Shown piece after piece: positions 1 through 8,020 of a DNA stretch of 64,000 nucleotides. Made by a program: the position numbers and the translations under genes. The notes beneath the pieces are model-generated. The model was not told where the DNA came from, did no database searches, and saw nothing but the letters and a program-made list of their open reading frames with translations. Position 1 is the first letter of the stretch. Every line of letters begins with the position of its first letter. Source of the DNA: Catenovulum sp052056295 (GTDB lineage Bacteria; Pseudomonadota; Gammaproteobacteria; Enterobacterales; Alteromonadaceae); the NCBI RefSeq assembly GCF_052056295.1, contig NZ_CP182493.1, forward strand, positions 992,001 through 1,056,000, in the 5' to 3' direction.

Positions 1-512
1 GTTTCTAAACCTAAGTTTTTAAGTGCGTTTGCAGCTTCTAAACCTAATAAACCACCACCAACAACAACACCCACTTTACTAACTTTAGCAGAAGCAGTCA
101 TGCCTTCTAAGTCTTCGATGGTACGGTAAACCAAACAATGCTCTTGGTCTTTACCTGGGATTGGTGGGACAAATGGATATGAACCAGTTGCTAAGATTAG
201 TTTATCGTAAGATTCTTCACGACCACTTGCTGTGACGACTTTTTTGTTAGCGTGGTCAATGTTAACGACCTTGTCACTTACAATAAAACGGACGCCGTTT
301 TCATCATAATAATCAGGAGACGTCAGCATTAACTCATCTACTGTTTTACCAGCAAAGTAATATGAAAGCTGTACACGGTCATATGCTAGACGCGGCTCTT
401 CGGAAAAAGTAACTACTTCGTATTGGTCGTAATCCGGGTGTTCAATCATATTTTCGATGAACTTGTGACCCACCATACCATTACCAACAACAATAATTTT
501 TTGCTTGCTCAT
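1..512 (-). CDS. nirB: Nitrite reductase large subunit, N-terminal part (cut by window edge)
   Basis: The gene starts at ATG 512 and runs off the left edge, so only about 170 residues are visible. The start is supported by an AGAGGG ribosome site seven bases upstream. The visible part begins with an FAD-binding Rossmann motif (VVGNGMVGH), continues with the EPRLAYDRV...YFAG stretch typical of NirB/NasB flavoproteins, and reaches a second dinucleotide motif (VGGGLLGLEAA). It closely resembles the paralogue at 8021-9469. It follows cobA by 13 bp, and cobA makes the siroheme precursor, so full-length NAD(P)H nitrite reductase is the best call. The siroheme and 4Fe-4S domains are outside the window, so a shorter electron-transfer protein cannot be excluded. 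Confidence 0.8.
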   Translation of the reverse strand, partial: MSKQKIIVVGNGMVGHKFIENMIEHPDYDQYEVVTFSEEPRLAYDRVQLSYYFAGKTVDELMLTSPDYYDENGVRFIVSDKVVNIDHANKKVVTASGREESYDKLILATGSYPFVPPIPGKDQEHCLVYRTIEDLEGMTASAKVSKVGVVVGGGLLGLEAANALKNLGLE

Positions 513-525
513 TATTTACCCTCTA

Positions 526-1329
526 TTAAGCTGACAACTGCGTCCATTCAGAATTTTCACTGGTCAGTTGTCCAAACCAATGAAGTGATTCTGCTAATTC
601 AACCACTTGACCAACAACCACTAACGTAGGAGTTTGCAACTTATGTTGCTTAGCCAATTGCTCTAAATTAGACACTGTCCCTGTAAATACTCTTTGCTCT
701 TTGCGGCAACCATTTTCAATCAGCGCTGCTGGTGTGTCAGCTGCCAAACCGTGAGCAACAAGCTGCTGGTGAATTTCCGGCAACTTGCTTAATCCCATAT
801 AAAATACCAAAGTGTGATTAAGACGAGCTAAAGCTTGCCAATCAATGTTCAACGTTTTTTCTGCATGTGCAGTTACGAAAGTACAAGCTTGTGATAGACC
901 ACGATGCGTAACTGGAATACCTGAGTAACTTGCTGCACCAATACCTGAAGTAACACCTGGCACAACTTCAACTTCAATTCCAGCTTGCTTGAGCACTAAC
1001 ATTTCTTCGCCACCGCGACCAAATACAAACGGGTCACCGCCTTTTAAACGACAAATGTTAAAGCCTTTTTGTGCTTTTTCGACGAGAAGTTCGTTTAGCT
1101 TATCCTGTGGAATGCAATGATTGCCCATTGCTTTACCAACATAAAAAGCTGGAGTAGAGGCAGGAAACAAGCTGCGTATATCTTCACTGACCAAACGATC
1201 GTATAAAATAATATCAGCTGTTTGAATACATCTGAGCGCCTTAATAGTGAGCAAATCTGCATCACCCGGACCAGCTCCCACAAGAGAAACCTTACCAACA
1301 CTGCTGTCTTGTTTTACTAACTTAAACAT
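526..1329 (-). CDS. cobA: Uroporphyrinogen-III C-methyltransferase (SUMT)
   Basis: Transfers two methyl groups from S-adenosylmethionine to uroporphyrinogen III to give precorrin-2, the precursor of the siroheme needed by nitrite reductase. Visible family motifs are VSLVGAGPGDADLLT near the N terminus, the LKGGDPFVFGRGGEE loop, and VVPGVTSGIGAASYSGIPVTHRG. This is the single methyltransferase domain of CobA, not the three-domain CysG. The frame stays open to a GTG at 1419, which would add about 30 hydrophobic residues. The ATG at 1329 gives about 267 residues, the usual family length, and is preferred, although neither start has a good ribosome site. It lies 13 bp upstream of nirB in the same direction, so the two are probably cotranscribed. 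Confidence 0.9.
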   Translation of the reverse strand: MFKLVKQDSSVGKVSLVGAGPGDADLLTIKALRCIQTADIILYDRLVSEDIRSLFPASTPAFYVGKAMGNHCIPQDKLNELLVEKAQKGFNICRLKGGDPFVFGRGGEEMLVLKQAGIEVEVVPGVTSGIGAASYSGIPVTHRGLSQACTFVTAHAEKTLNIDWQALARLNHTLVFYMGLSKLPEIHQQLVAHGLAADTPAALIENGCRKEQRVFTGTVSNLEQLAKQHKLQTPTLVVVGQVVELAESLHWFGQLTSENSEWTQLSA

Positions 1330-1590
1330 CTTTGCACAAGCTAAGTAACTAAATCGATAACCTAACAAAGCAAAAGCAATGCCAACAATAAAACACCCTA
1401 TAAAAACAGGTTCTTTCACTATGATTTAAAAGGGTTTTTATTAAAAAATAAGAATTTAAGACACCTTAACTGACCAGGGCATATAATGTATATCCCTTGC
1501 TTTTATCAGACTATTTCACTTTTAAGAAGCATGTCGCACCAAGAGTGCACCCAAATAGACCAAATCAATACCATAAATAGTACCAGGCGA

Positions 1591-1607
1591 TGCACACTAT
1601 TAGTGCA
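1591..1607. promoter_or_regulatory. NtrC-like palindrome upstream of cobA-nirB
   Basis: TGCACACTATTAGTGCA is a dyad with GCAC and GTGC half-sites separated by seven bases, which is the spacing of enterobacterial NtrC sites. It sits about 260 bp upstream of the cobA start, in the gap before the porin terminator. I found no good sigma-54 -24/-12 pair between it and cobA, so binding by NtrC is an inference from the motif and the nitrogen context. Confidence 0.45.
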
Positions 1608-1625
1608 ACCCAAAATAAATAACGA

Positions 1626-1652
1626 AAAACAGCAGCCTAAGCTGCTGTTTTT
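1626..1652 (-). terminator. Intrinsic terminator after the porin gene
   Basis: A GCAGC/GCTGC hairpin with a four-base loop is flanked by A and T runs on both sides, so it could work in either direction. It lies 36 bp beyond the stop codon of the porin gene and separates it from the cobA promoter region. Confidence 0.8.
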
Positions 1653-1687
1653 ATTTAAAATGTTTAAACATTTAGTAATTATGCATC

Positions 1688-2884
1688 TTAGAAGCTGGTT
1701 TCAACCCAAACCCATAAACGGTCAGTGTCTGCGTAAGAACCATCTTTAGCACTATAAGTCGCATATTTCAGACCTGTGGTGTAAGATCCAAATTTAGTTG
1801 CGGCAACAAAGTCAATTTCATCACCGTAATCTAATGAACCTTCATCTGAATCAAAAGTATGGTAAAAAGCTTTTAGTGCAACACCTCCAACTTTAGTCCC
1901 AACAAAAGCATATGTGTCTACTAAACCCATACCTGTTGCTGGAGAGTTAAAGGTATGACCCAAGAACACATCGGCAAAGCCATTAAACTTATGCAAAGTT
2001 GCTAATGGAGTTATAAAATGCCCATTACCATCATCTGAACCCAAAGTTTCTTGACCAACTTTTACGGTAAAGCCTGAGAAGGTAGCACCTAATTCTAACG
2101 CTAAGTAGCTAGTGTCTATATCTAGTGTTTTGTTGTCTTGAACTGCGTATTCAGCCGAGTAAGAAAACTTAACATCACCGCCTGTCGCGCCTGTAAAACT
2201 AACACCGTAAGTATCCACTTCTTGAGTTGCTTCTGGGGCAATTTGATAACCGTAAGCTACAGCTTTACCAAAACCAGTATCGTAAGATAAATTAACTAAG
2301 ATAGTATCTGCATCAACATCTCTCACTTCACCAAAGATACGGTTGTGCTTGTATACATATGCAAGAGTCGCATTGAAGTCGCCTGATTTGAAACCAACAT
2401 TCAACGCATCGAAGGTTTGTCTATCTTGTCTCCAACCAACATGACCAACATGACGATGACCATCTAAAGTAATAACTTGACGACCTAATTTTGCTGAAAA
2501 GCCACCATTAGCATAGGCAATATATGCTTGCTCCAATTCGGTAAATTCTGGATCTGATATTTCAGCTTTGCCTTTATCAACACCAGCAAGTGCAGTGTTG
2601 TAATCATCTTCACCTAATACTTGACGGTTATCTTCAAACTCAACTAGAGCTGAAAAACCAGACACAGCAGCGGTTTTAAAACCAAGGCGCGTACGGAAAG
2701 TCAACGCACTTCCATCAGTTGCACCAATTTCAGCATCTTCGTAACGTAAACGAAAATCGCCAAAAGCAGTACCTTCTTTGAAAGCTGTTGCTAATGAATC
2801 TGCAGCCATTGCAGAGGTAGACATAAATCCAGCGCTTAATACAGATGCTAGAGTTAATGCTAGTTTAGATTTTTTAAGTTCCAT
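1688..2884 (-). CDS. Outer-membrane porin, alginate-export-like beta barrel
   Basis: 398 residues. It has a Sec signal peptide (positively charged start, hydrophobic stretch, cleavage after AMA near residue 27). Alternating beta-strand patterns follow, and the protein ends in ...VWVETSF with the terminal Phe typical of BamA-inserted outer-membrane proteins. Features such as FGDFRLRYE and LGRQVITLDGHRHVG resemble alginate-export or OprD-like porins of marine gammaproteobacteria. The start has a GGGAG ribosome site. It lies inside the nitrate block but has its own terminator. A role in letting nitrate or nitrite through the outer membrane is only a guess from the neighbours. Confidence 0.75.
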   Translation of the reverse strand: MELKKSKLALTLASVLSAGFMSTSAMAADSLATAFKEGTAFGDFRLRYEDAEIGATDGSALTFRTRLGFKTAAVSGFSALVEFEDNRQVLGEDDYNTALAGVDKGKAEISDPEFTELEQAYIAYANGGFSAKLGRQVITLDGHRHVGHVGWRQDRQTFDALNVGFKSGDFNATLAYVYKHNRIFGEVRDVDADTILVNLSYDTGFGKAVAYGYQIAPEATQEVDTYGVSFTGATGGDVKFSYSAEYAVQDNKTLDIDTSYLALELGATFSGFTVKVGQETLGSDDGNGHFITPLATLHKFNGFADVFLGHTFNSPATGMGLVDTYAFVGTKVGGVALKAFYHTFDSDEGSLDYGDEIDFVAATKFGSYTTGLKYATYSAKDGSYADTDRLWVWVETSF

Positions 2885-3030
2885 AGGTCACTCCCAAATA
2901 ACAATATAAAAAATTCGTTTCTTGAAAGTGATGCTGGATGCTCAGACGCAGGGCTAGATTAAGTGATTTAGGTTTAGCCTGTCAACACATATTTTAGATA
3001 ATTTATTTTATTTTTCAAAGACTTATAAAC

Positions 3031-3069
3031 AAAAAAAGATAAGAAGCACTGGCCAACTGACCAGCGCTT
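3031..3069 (-). terminator. Intrinsic terminator after the TrpD2-like gene
   Basis: On the minus strand a nine-base stem (AAGCGCTGG with CCAGTGCTT, one G-T pair) with an eight-base loop is followed by a T-rich tract ending in seven Ts, 25 bp after the stop codon. Confidence 0.8.
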
Positions 3070-3093
3070 GGTAGGAATGAATTTGCTAATGTT

Positions 3094-4083
3094 TTAGCCT
3101 AGTGGCCAAGTTGCACTTCTGTGCTGCCAAATGTCTTCAGCTTGTTGTATCGCCTCTTCAACCGTGGCTACGGCATCGGTTGTTAATAAAAATATCGCTA
3201 ATGTGCCAATTACAGCTTGCTGTGCATAGTTGTTATCAACTTGATTCAACCAGACTTGTTGTAACTGTGCCAAATCTAACTCTCTTGGTTTGATTTGCCA
3301 GTTTTCCAACAAAGCAGGCATTTTAAGCTCGCCTTTTTGACCTTGCTTAAAATAATGTAATGTGACTTCTCGCTCTGGGTTAAACTCAGTTTCACCGCCT
3401 TCCCCACGAAAGCACACTACACTTGCATCATTGCACATTTGTGCTGCATCAACATGACGTATATCAAAGTTTCTGTGATGTACACCATGCAAACTGTGTT
3501 TTGCTTTACTAGGATTCAACATTCGTGCCAACGTGTTAGCAGCCGAGCGTAAACCAAATAAAGCGCGTAATTGAATGAGTTTATCCAGTGGTTTGTTTAA
3601 ATCAGCCAACTCTACATAACAAAAACCAAACTTATTTAGCTGTTGTTCTGCATTTTGTTTGTTTGTGGCGGGTTCAATGCCAAAAAACTGGAGTGCTTCT
3701 TTTACATATAAGCGCTGTGATTCAGGTTCAGCCGTGCCGTGAATAAATACTCTGCGCCCTGATTGTGCAAATGCTATAACGGCCAATAAAAACCAGGGTA
3801 AATGGCGGCGTTTACCTGCGTAACAGCCTAAGTCCAAATCAATATTTAGTTCAGTAAATTCGCTTTGCACTGTTGTGCGACATGCTTCTACAAAACCTGC
3901 AAGTTCTTCGGCTGTTTCTTCACGCACGCGCATTAGCATTAAAAATGCGCCAAGTTGCTCTGGGCTCACTTTATCTTCTAGCATTTGTTGCATGGCATCA
4001 AATGCTTGTTCTTTGTTGAGCAGCTCTCCAGCTCTTTGCCCGCGGCCAACCATTTTTATGTATTGTTTAAATTCTGTTTGCAT
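3094..4083 (-). CDS. TrpD2/YbiB-like glycosyl/phosphoribosyltransferase-fold protein
   Basis: About 329 residues. It resembles the anthranilate phosphoribosyltransferase fold: an all-helical N-terminal domain (LLNKEQAFDAMQQMLEDKVSPEQLGAFLMLMR) and then a nucleoside-phosphorylase-like domain. YbiB-type proteins of this fold bind nucleic acid and lack proven TrpD activity. No other tryptophan gene is nearby, so it should not be called trpD. The ATG at 4083 is chosen over an upstream TTG because GAGG lies six bases before it. It is placed between nasA and the porin, and homologues are often found next to nitrate assimilation genes. Its function there is unknown. Confidence 0.75.
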   Translation of the reverse strand: MQTEFKQYIKMVGRGQRAGELLNKEQAFDAMQQMLEDKVSPEQLGAFLMLMRVREETAEELAGFVEACRTTVQSEFTELNIDLDLGCYAGKRRHLPWFLLAVIAFAQSGRRVFIHGTAEPESQRLYVKEALQFFGIEPATNKQNAEQQLNKFGFCYVELADLNKPLDKLIQLRALFGLRSAANTLARMLNPSKAKHSLHGVHHRNFDIRHVDAAQMCNDASVVCFRGEGGETEFNPEREVTLHYFKQGQKGELKMPALLENWQIKPRELDLAQLQQVWLNQVDNNYAQQAVIGTLAIFLLTTDAVATVEEAIQQAEDIWQHRSATWPLG

Positions 4084-4298
4084 AGCTAACCTCAATTAAG
4101 TCTGTGCGTTTGTTGGGTATTTTACGTCAATGGGCGTGCAAAAGTAGAGCTTCTATGTGAGTTTTTTAGTTAACGGCCTTTTGATAGCCTGTCCGCAATC
4201 CCTACTGCTTCAATGTAGGTGCAACTATGCTCATAAGGTAAATGGGGAATCTCTCACAAAAACGTGTCGCGTTGCTGAAAGTATGTGCAAAACAAACC

Positions 4299-4411
4299 AT
4301 AAGGTCGATGGAGTATTACGTCCAAAATCGCTTTAAACTCATCCCTGAGCCGCTCCCAAAAGATATCCCTATCTTTTGAAGTTTTGTCCGCAACACATCC
4401 ATCCGCCTTAT
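4299..4411. repeat. Palindromic three-hairpin element, copy 1
   Basis: Outer arms ATAAGGTCGATGGA... and ...CCATCCGCCTTAT pair with each other and enclose two small hairpins, CTCA-TCCC-TGAG and CAAAAGAT-ATCCCT-ATCTTTTG. It is one of a family of 110-115 bp intergenic elements in this window. The loops (TCCCT) and junction sequences are kept while the stems differ between copies. Confidence 0.8.
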
Positions 4412-4797
4412 TCGCATTTGGTGTTGCGGCTAAAACTTATCGGTGCAACGTCAGCTAAATTTATGCAGTTTTCTGATGAATGAGCGGTACTCAAAGTTTT
4501 TTAGTTGAATTCTTTCGATTGTTCACTAACGCAAGCTTAGTTTGCGCGTTAGTAAAGCACTGATTGTTAGTCCCCGACTCCGACAATTTTTGTCTAGATA
4601 CGTTAAATTTGATACGTAATGCTGAATCTAACTCTTGTTCATATCACGTATTCAGCTCTGCTTGGATACACTCTACAAAAAGAATTAAGGATAAGTTCGG
4701 AATCTCATATTATTTTACGGTTCCTCAAAAATATGTTCACGGTCACCTTGTTTTTCTAGGTATATAAGACAACGGTAGTACAGCAACAACAATCAGA

Positions 4798-4912
4798 AAT
4801 AAGGTGGATGGGTGTGTCTCGAGCAAAACTTCACAAAACAGGGATGTTTTGTGCGAGCGAGCCACGGACGGCCTTGAAGCGTTTTTGTGAGAGATTCCCC
4901 ATTTACCTTATT
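4798..4912. repeat. Palindromic three-hairpin element, copy 2
   Basis: This copy is in the opposite orientation to copy 1. Outer arms start AATAAGGTGGATGGG and end CCATTTACCTTATT. The inner hairpins are CAAAACA-GGGAT-GTTTTG on the plus strand and a GGCC/GGC-type stem with a GTCCGT loop on the other strand. Architecture is as in copy 1. Confidence 0.8.
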
Positions 4913-5036
4913 GAGCATAAGTGCCCTAACTTGCAGCAACCAGCCTTATAACTCAAAACCTGCAGGGAAAATCGAAAGAGAAAGGATATTAAAGCGCAAT
5001 ATCCAGAACAATATCGCGCTCTATCACTGCCGTTAA

Positions 5037-7694
5037 TTAGCAGCTTTTACAATGGCTTTTAATTAAACCACTTAAATCAGTTTTACATGAACCACAGTTA
5101 GTGCCGCATTGTAGGCGATCACCCAACTTCTCAACAGTATCGTCACCATAATCAACAATAGCTTCGATAATTTGTTTCTCGCCCACTTTAAAACAACTAC
5201 AAATTTGACGACCTTTAGCCACTTCAGGAGTAGGAATGCCAGAAACAAGTGCTTTAACCTCTTCGCGGTCAAATACCTGCAACATAAACATTTCACTTAA
5301 CCAGCTCATGTCTTCAGTAAATGGCGTAGCTTGAATATAACAAACAAACTCTAACTGACCTTGGGTATAACAAACAACTTTAAATGACTTATCATTGTTG
5401 TTTTCAACCCGTAACCACTCACCTTGAGCAGCTGTATGTTTTTGACACCAATCTAACCAGTCATTAACCTCACCTTGGCCGGCGAACAATAACTGTTCAC
5501 CCGCTTGGTTTGGCGCTTTCGACCAGTATTCAGTATTTGCCTGCATTGCATGGCGACTATAAGCAACTGCATAAAAATCAGCTTGATAAGCTTCAATAGC
5601 GATTGCTGCATGTTTAAGCTCAGGCTGACCTGAAATAGGGTCAACAACAGGTGCAAATAAGCGGTTAATATTCGCTTGTGATGCAAACTGTTTATTCCAG
5701 TGCATAGGCACAAATACTTCGCCTTGGCGCTGACCTTGATCAAATTGAACACGCAATAACGCTTGTCCAAATTTAGAAGTTAACTGAGCGATTTGACCAT
5801 CAACTAAGTTAAGTTTTTCTGCATCATTTGGGTGAATTGCTACAAATGCTTCAGAAACGTGCGCAGTTAATTTAGCCGCTTTACCTGTACGTGTCATAGT
5901 ATGCCATTGGTCACGTACTCGACCTGAGTTACATACAAATGGATAATCGTTACAAGTTTGCTGAACAGGTGCTTTTGCTTCAGTTGTAATAAACTGAGCT
6001 TTACCCGATTTAGTATAAAAACGGCCGTTTTCAAACATACGCGCACAGCCATTCGGGTTTTCACGGTTTACCGGCCATTGAACAGGACGTAATTTGTCAT
6101 ATTCAGCTTCGGATAAACCCGCTAAACCTGTGATATCAAAATCACGGCTACCGTTATTTTCATAACCAGATAAACGCGCATGTTCATCAAAAATTTCCGC
6201 TGGATGAGTATATTTAAAGCCAGAAGCAAAACCCATAGCTCGCGCCACTTCACTGATAATTTGCCAATCGTGTTTAGCTTGGCCAGATGGTGGCATAATG
6301 CCACGTTGGCGTGAAATTCGACGCTCAGAATTGGTTACTGTACCGTTTTTCTCTGACCAACCTGTTGCTGGTAAACGTACATTCGCCCATTCAGAGGTAT
6401 CAGTATTTTCATTACAATCAGAAACCACAACTAATGGACAGTCTTTTAACGCTTGTGCCACTTCATTACCGTTTGGCAAACTTACAGCTGGGTTAGTCGC
6501 CATAATCCAAATGGCTTTAATTTCGCCACTTTTCACTTTAGCAAACATATCAACCGCTTTAGCGCCAGTTTGATCTGCAATGCGTGGAGAACGCCAGAAT
6601 GTTTGCACATACTCACGGTGTTGTGGATTTTCAATGTCCATATGAGCAGCTAGCATATTAGCTAAACCACCTACTTCACGGCCACCCATAGCATTAGGTT
6701 GCCCCGTAATAGAGAATGGACCACTGCCTTTTTTACCGACTTTACCAGTGGCTAAATGACAGTTAATAATAGCGTTACATTTATCTGTACCTTGTGATGA
6801 TTGATTCACCCCCATGCAATAAAAAGTAATTGCAGTTGGGCTTTTCGCAAACCACTGGTAATAAGTTGTCACTTGCTCAATTGGCAAATCACAATATTCA
6901 GCCACACGCTCAATAGTCCATTGTTGGCTATTAGCTAGTGCTGTATCAAAACCTTCGGTAAAACTATTTACATAATTTTGATCAATACAATCGTGTTGAT
7001 GTAAGTAGTTTAATAAACCGTTAAACAAGGCAACATCGCTACCTGGTTTAATTGCGATATGTAAGTCAGCCAACTCTGTGGTTGCACTTTGGCGAGGATC
7101 AATCACCACAACTTTCATATCTGGGTTTAACATTTTGGCTCTTTCCATACGTTGGAACAGCGCTGGGTGTGTCCAAGCGGCGTTGGAGCCTGTTAAAACC
7201 AATAAATCTGTATCTTCTAAATCTTCATAGTTACACGGAACAGTATCTGAGCCGAACGCACGTTTATAACCAGCTACAGCTGACGACATACATAAACGAG
7301 AGTTAGTATCTATATTGGCACTGCCGATATAACCTTTCATCAATTTGTTCGCGACATAATAGTCTTCAGTCAATAATTGACCAGACACATAAAACGCGAC
7401 TGCTTGTGGACCGAATTCTTCAATAACTTTATTGAAGCCACTCGCAACATGGTTAATTGCTTCATCCCAAGAAACTTGTGAATCCCCTATCATAGGCTGC
7501 AGTAATCGCCCTGATACATCATTCGTTTCTAATACGGATGAGCCTTTAACACATAAACGCCCATAATTGGCGGGATGTTCTGAAGAACCTGTCACTTGAG
7601 TTAGCGTCTGCCCATCAACTTTAACGTCGATGCCGCATCCAACACCACAATACGGACAAGTGGTTTGTTTCAATCTTACTGCTGTTTCGTTCAT
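5037..7694 (-). CDS. nasA: Assimilatory nitrate reductase, catalytic subunit
   Basis: About 885 residues. It reduces nitrate to nitrite in the cytoplasm. The N terminus carries CPYCGVGCG plus a downstream Cys (LCVKG), which bind a 4Fe-4S cluster. The body is the molybdopterin bis-MGD oxidoreductase fold (SRLCMSSAVAGYKRAFG, CMGVNQSSQGTDKCN, TGQPNAMGGREVGG). The C terminus has a BFD-like [2Fe-2S] domain with Cys motifs CSCF and CGTNCGSC, as in Klebsiella-type NasA, which takes electrons from an FAD subunit. There is no Tat signal, in contrast to NapA at 21.7-24.2 kb. ATG 7694 is used here; a TTG one codon upstream is better spaced from AGG and is possible. It has its own promoter, after a terminator that ends the upstream operon. 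Confidence 0.95.
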   Translation of the reverse strand: MNETAVRLKQTTCPYCGVGCGIDVKVDGQTLTQVTGSSEHPANYGRLCVKGSSVLETNDVSGRLLQPMIGDSQVSWDEAINHVASGFNKVIEEFGPQAVAFYVSGQLLTEDYYVANKLMKGYIGSANIDTNSRLCMSSAVAGYKRAFGSDTVPCNYEDLEDTDLLVLTGSNAAWTHPALFQRMERAKMLNPDMKVVVIDPRQSATTELADLHIAIKPGSDVALFNGLLNYLHQHDCIDQNYVNSFTEGFDTALANSQQWTIERVAEYCDLPIEQVTTYYQWFAKSPTAITFYCMGVNQSSQGTDKCNAIINCHLATGKVGKKGSGPFSITGQPNAMGGREVGGLANMLAAHMDIENPQHREYVQTFWRSPRIADQTGAKAVDMFAKVKSGEIKAIWIMATNPAVSLPNGNEVAQALKDCPLVVVSDCNENTDTSEWANVRLPATGWSEKNGTVTNSERRISRQRGIMPPSGQAKHDWQIISEVARAMGFASGFKYTHPAEIFDEHARLSGYENNGSRDFDITGLAGLSEAEYDKLRPVQWPVNRENPNGCARMFENGRFYTKSGKAQFITTEAKAPVQQTCNDYPFVCNSGRVRDQWHTMTRTGKAAKLTAHVSEAFVAIHPNDAEKLNLVDGQIAQLTSKFGQALLRVQFDQGQRQGEVFVPMHWNKQFASQANINRLFAPVVDPISGQPELKHAAIAIEAYQADFYAVAYSRHAMQANTEYWSKAPNQAGEQLLFAGQGEVNDWLDWCQKHTAAQGEWLRVENNNDKSFKVVCYTQGQLEFVCYIQATPFTEDMSWLSEMFMLQVFDREEVKALVSGIPTPEVAKGRQICSCFKVGEKQIIEAIVDYGDDTVEKLGDRLQCGTNCGSCKTDLSGLIKSHCKSC

Positions 7695-7716
7695 CAAATT
7701 CTTACCTAAATTTGGT

Positions 7717-7741
7717 TAAGATTCCGCCATTGGAATTCTTA
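7717..7741 (-). promoter_or_regulatory. Hairpin in nasA leader with AAUGGC hexaloop
   Basis: In the minus-strand RNA, TAAGAATTCC pairs with GGAATCTTA (one bulge) around a six-base loop AAUGGC. An A at loop position 1 and G at position 4 are the bases recognised by ANTAR proteins. It ends about 20 bases before the nasA start. No U-run follows, so it is not a terminator itself. Confidence 0.4.
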
Positions 7742-7801
7742 ACATAAACACTCAAGAATAGGTTCTTCATGACTGCCCGCCTTCGGGAACAAGTTATAAA
7801 A

Positions 7802-7817
7802 TGCAACACCTATACCA
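7802..7817 (-). promoter_or_regulatory. Sigma-54-like promoter of nasA
   Basis: On the minus strand the sequence reads TGGTATAGGTGTTGCA. GG and GC are exactly ten bases apart, with a good -12 half (TTGCA) and a -24 half lacking two consensus bases. Transcription would start near 7790, giving a leader of roughly 95 nt. A TGCACC half-site at 7913-7918 could be part of an NtrC enhancer. Confidence 0.55.
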
Positions 7818-7954
7818 ACTTTAATAACTACATGATTTAAAAGGATTTTAATTCAAATTCACTTTTATGAGCATTAAACTGGTATTTGTAATATGGTGTT
7901 TTAAAATGCGCGTGCACCAAAAAGAGACGCTAATCTTAACTGTTTTTACCAAAT

Positions 7955-7976
7955 AAAAACGCAGCCTAGGCTGCGT
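7955..7976 (-). terminator. Intrinsic terminator ending the nrt operon
   Basis: ACGCAGCCTAGGCTGCGT is an 18-base perfect palindrome followed by TTTTAT on the minus strand, about 45 bp after the stop of the flavoprotein gene. It separates the nrtABC-flavoprotein transcript from nasA. Confidence 0.8.
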
Positions 7977-8020
7977 CCATTGCTCATTATTAGCATCAGC
8001 CTCAAATAAAGGCCAAAACC

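Larger units (their letters stand above)
4227..4919. repeat. Long inverted repeat enclosing two palindromic elements
   Basis: A stretch at about 4227-4264 recurs inverted at about 4880-4919. The core is 31 identical bases starting TAAGGTAAATGGGG. The right copy is the outer arm of the complete element at 4798-4912, and the left copy is an arm without its partner. The roughly 940-bp gap 4084-5036 holds these repeats, the element at 4299-4411, and about 380 bp (4412-4797) in which I see no convincing gene. Confidence 0.8.

Noticed and set aside
1420..1590. Sigma-54 promoter for cobA-nirB
   Set aside because: No GG-N10-GC pair with reasonable flanks on the minus strand.
4525..4553. ACTAACGC/GCGTTAGT hairpin that looks like attC core boxes
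   Set aside because: Too short, no inner boxes and no adjacent cassette gene.
4564..4767. 67-codon open frame between the inverted repeats
   Set aside because: TTG start, no ribosome site, no recognisable domain and odd composition; likely chance.
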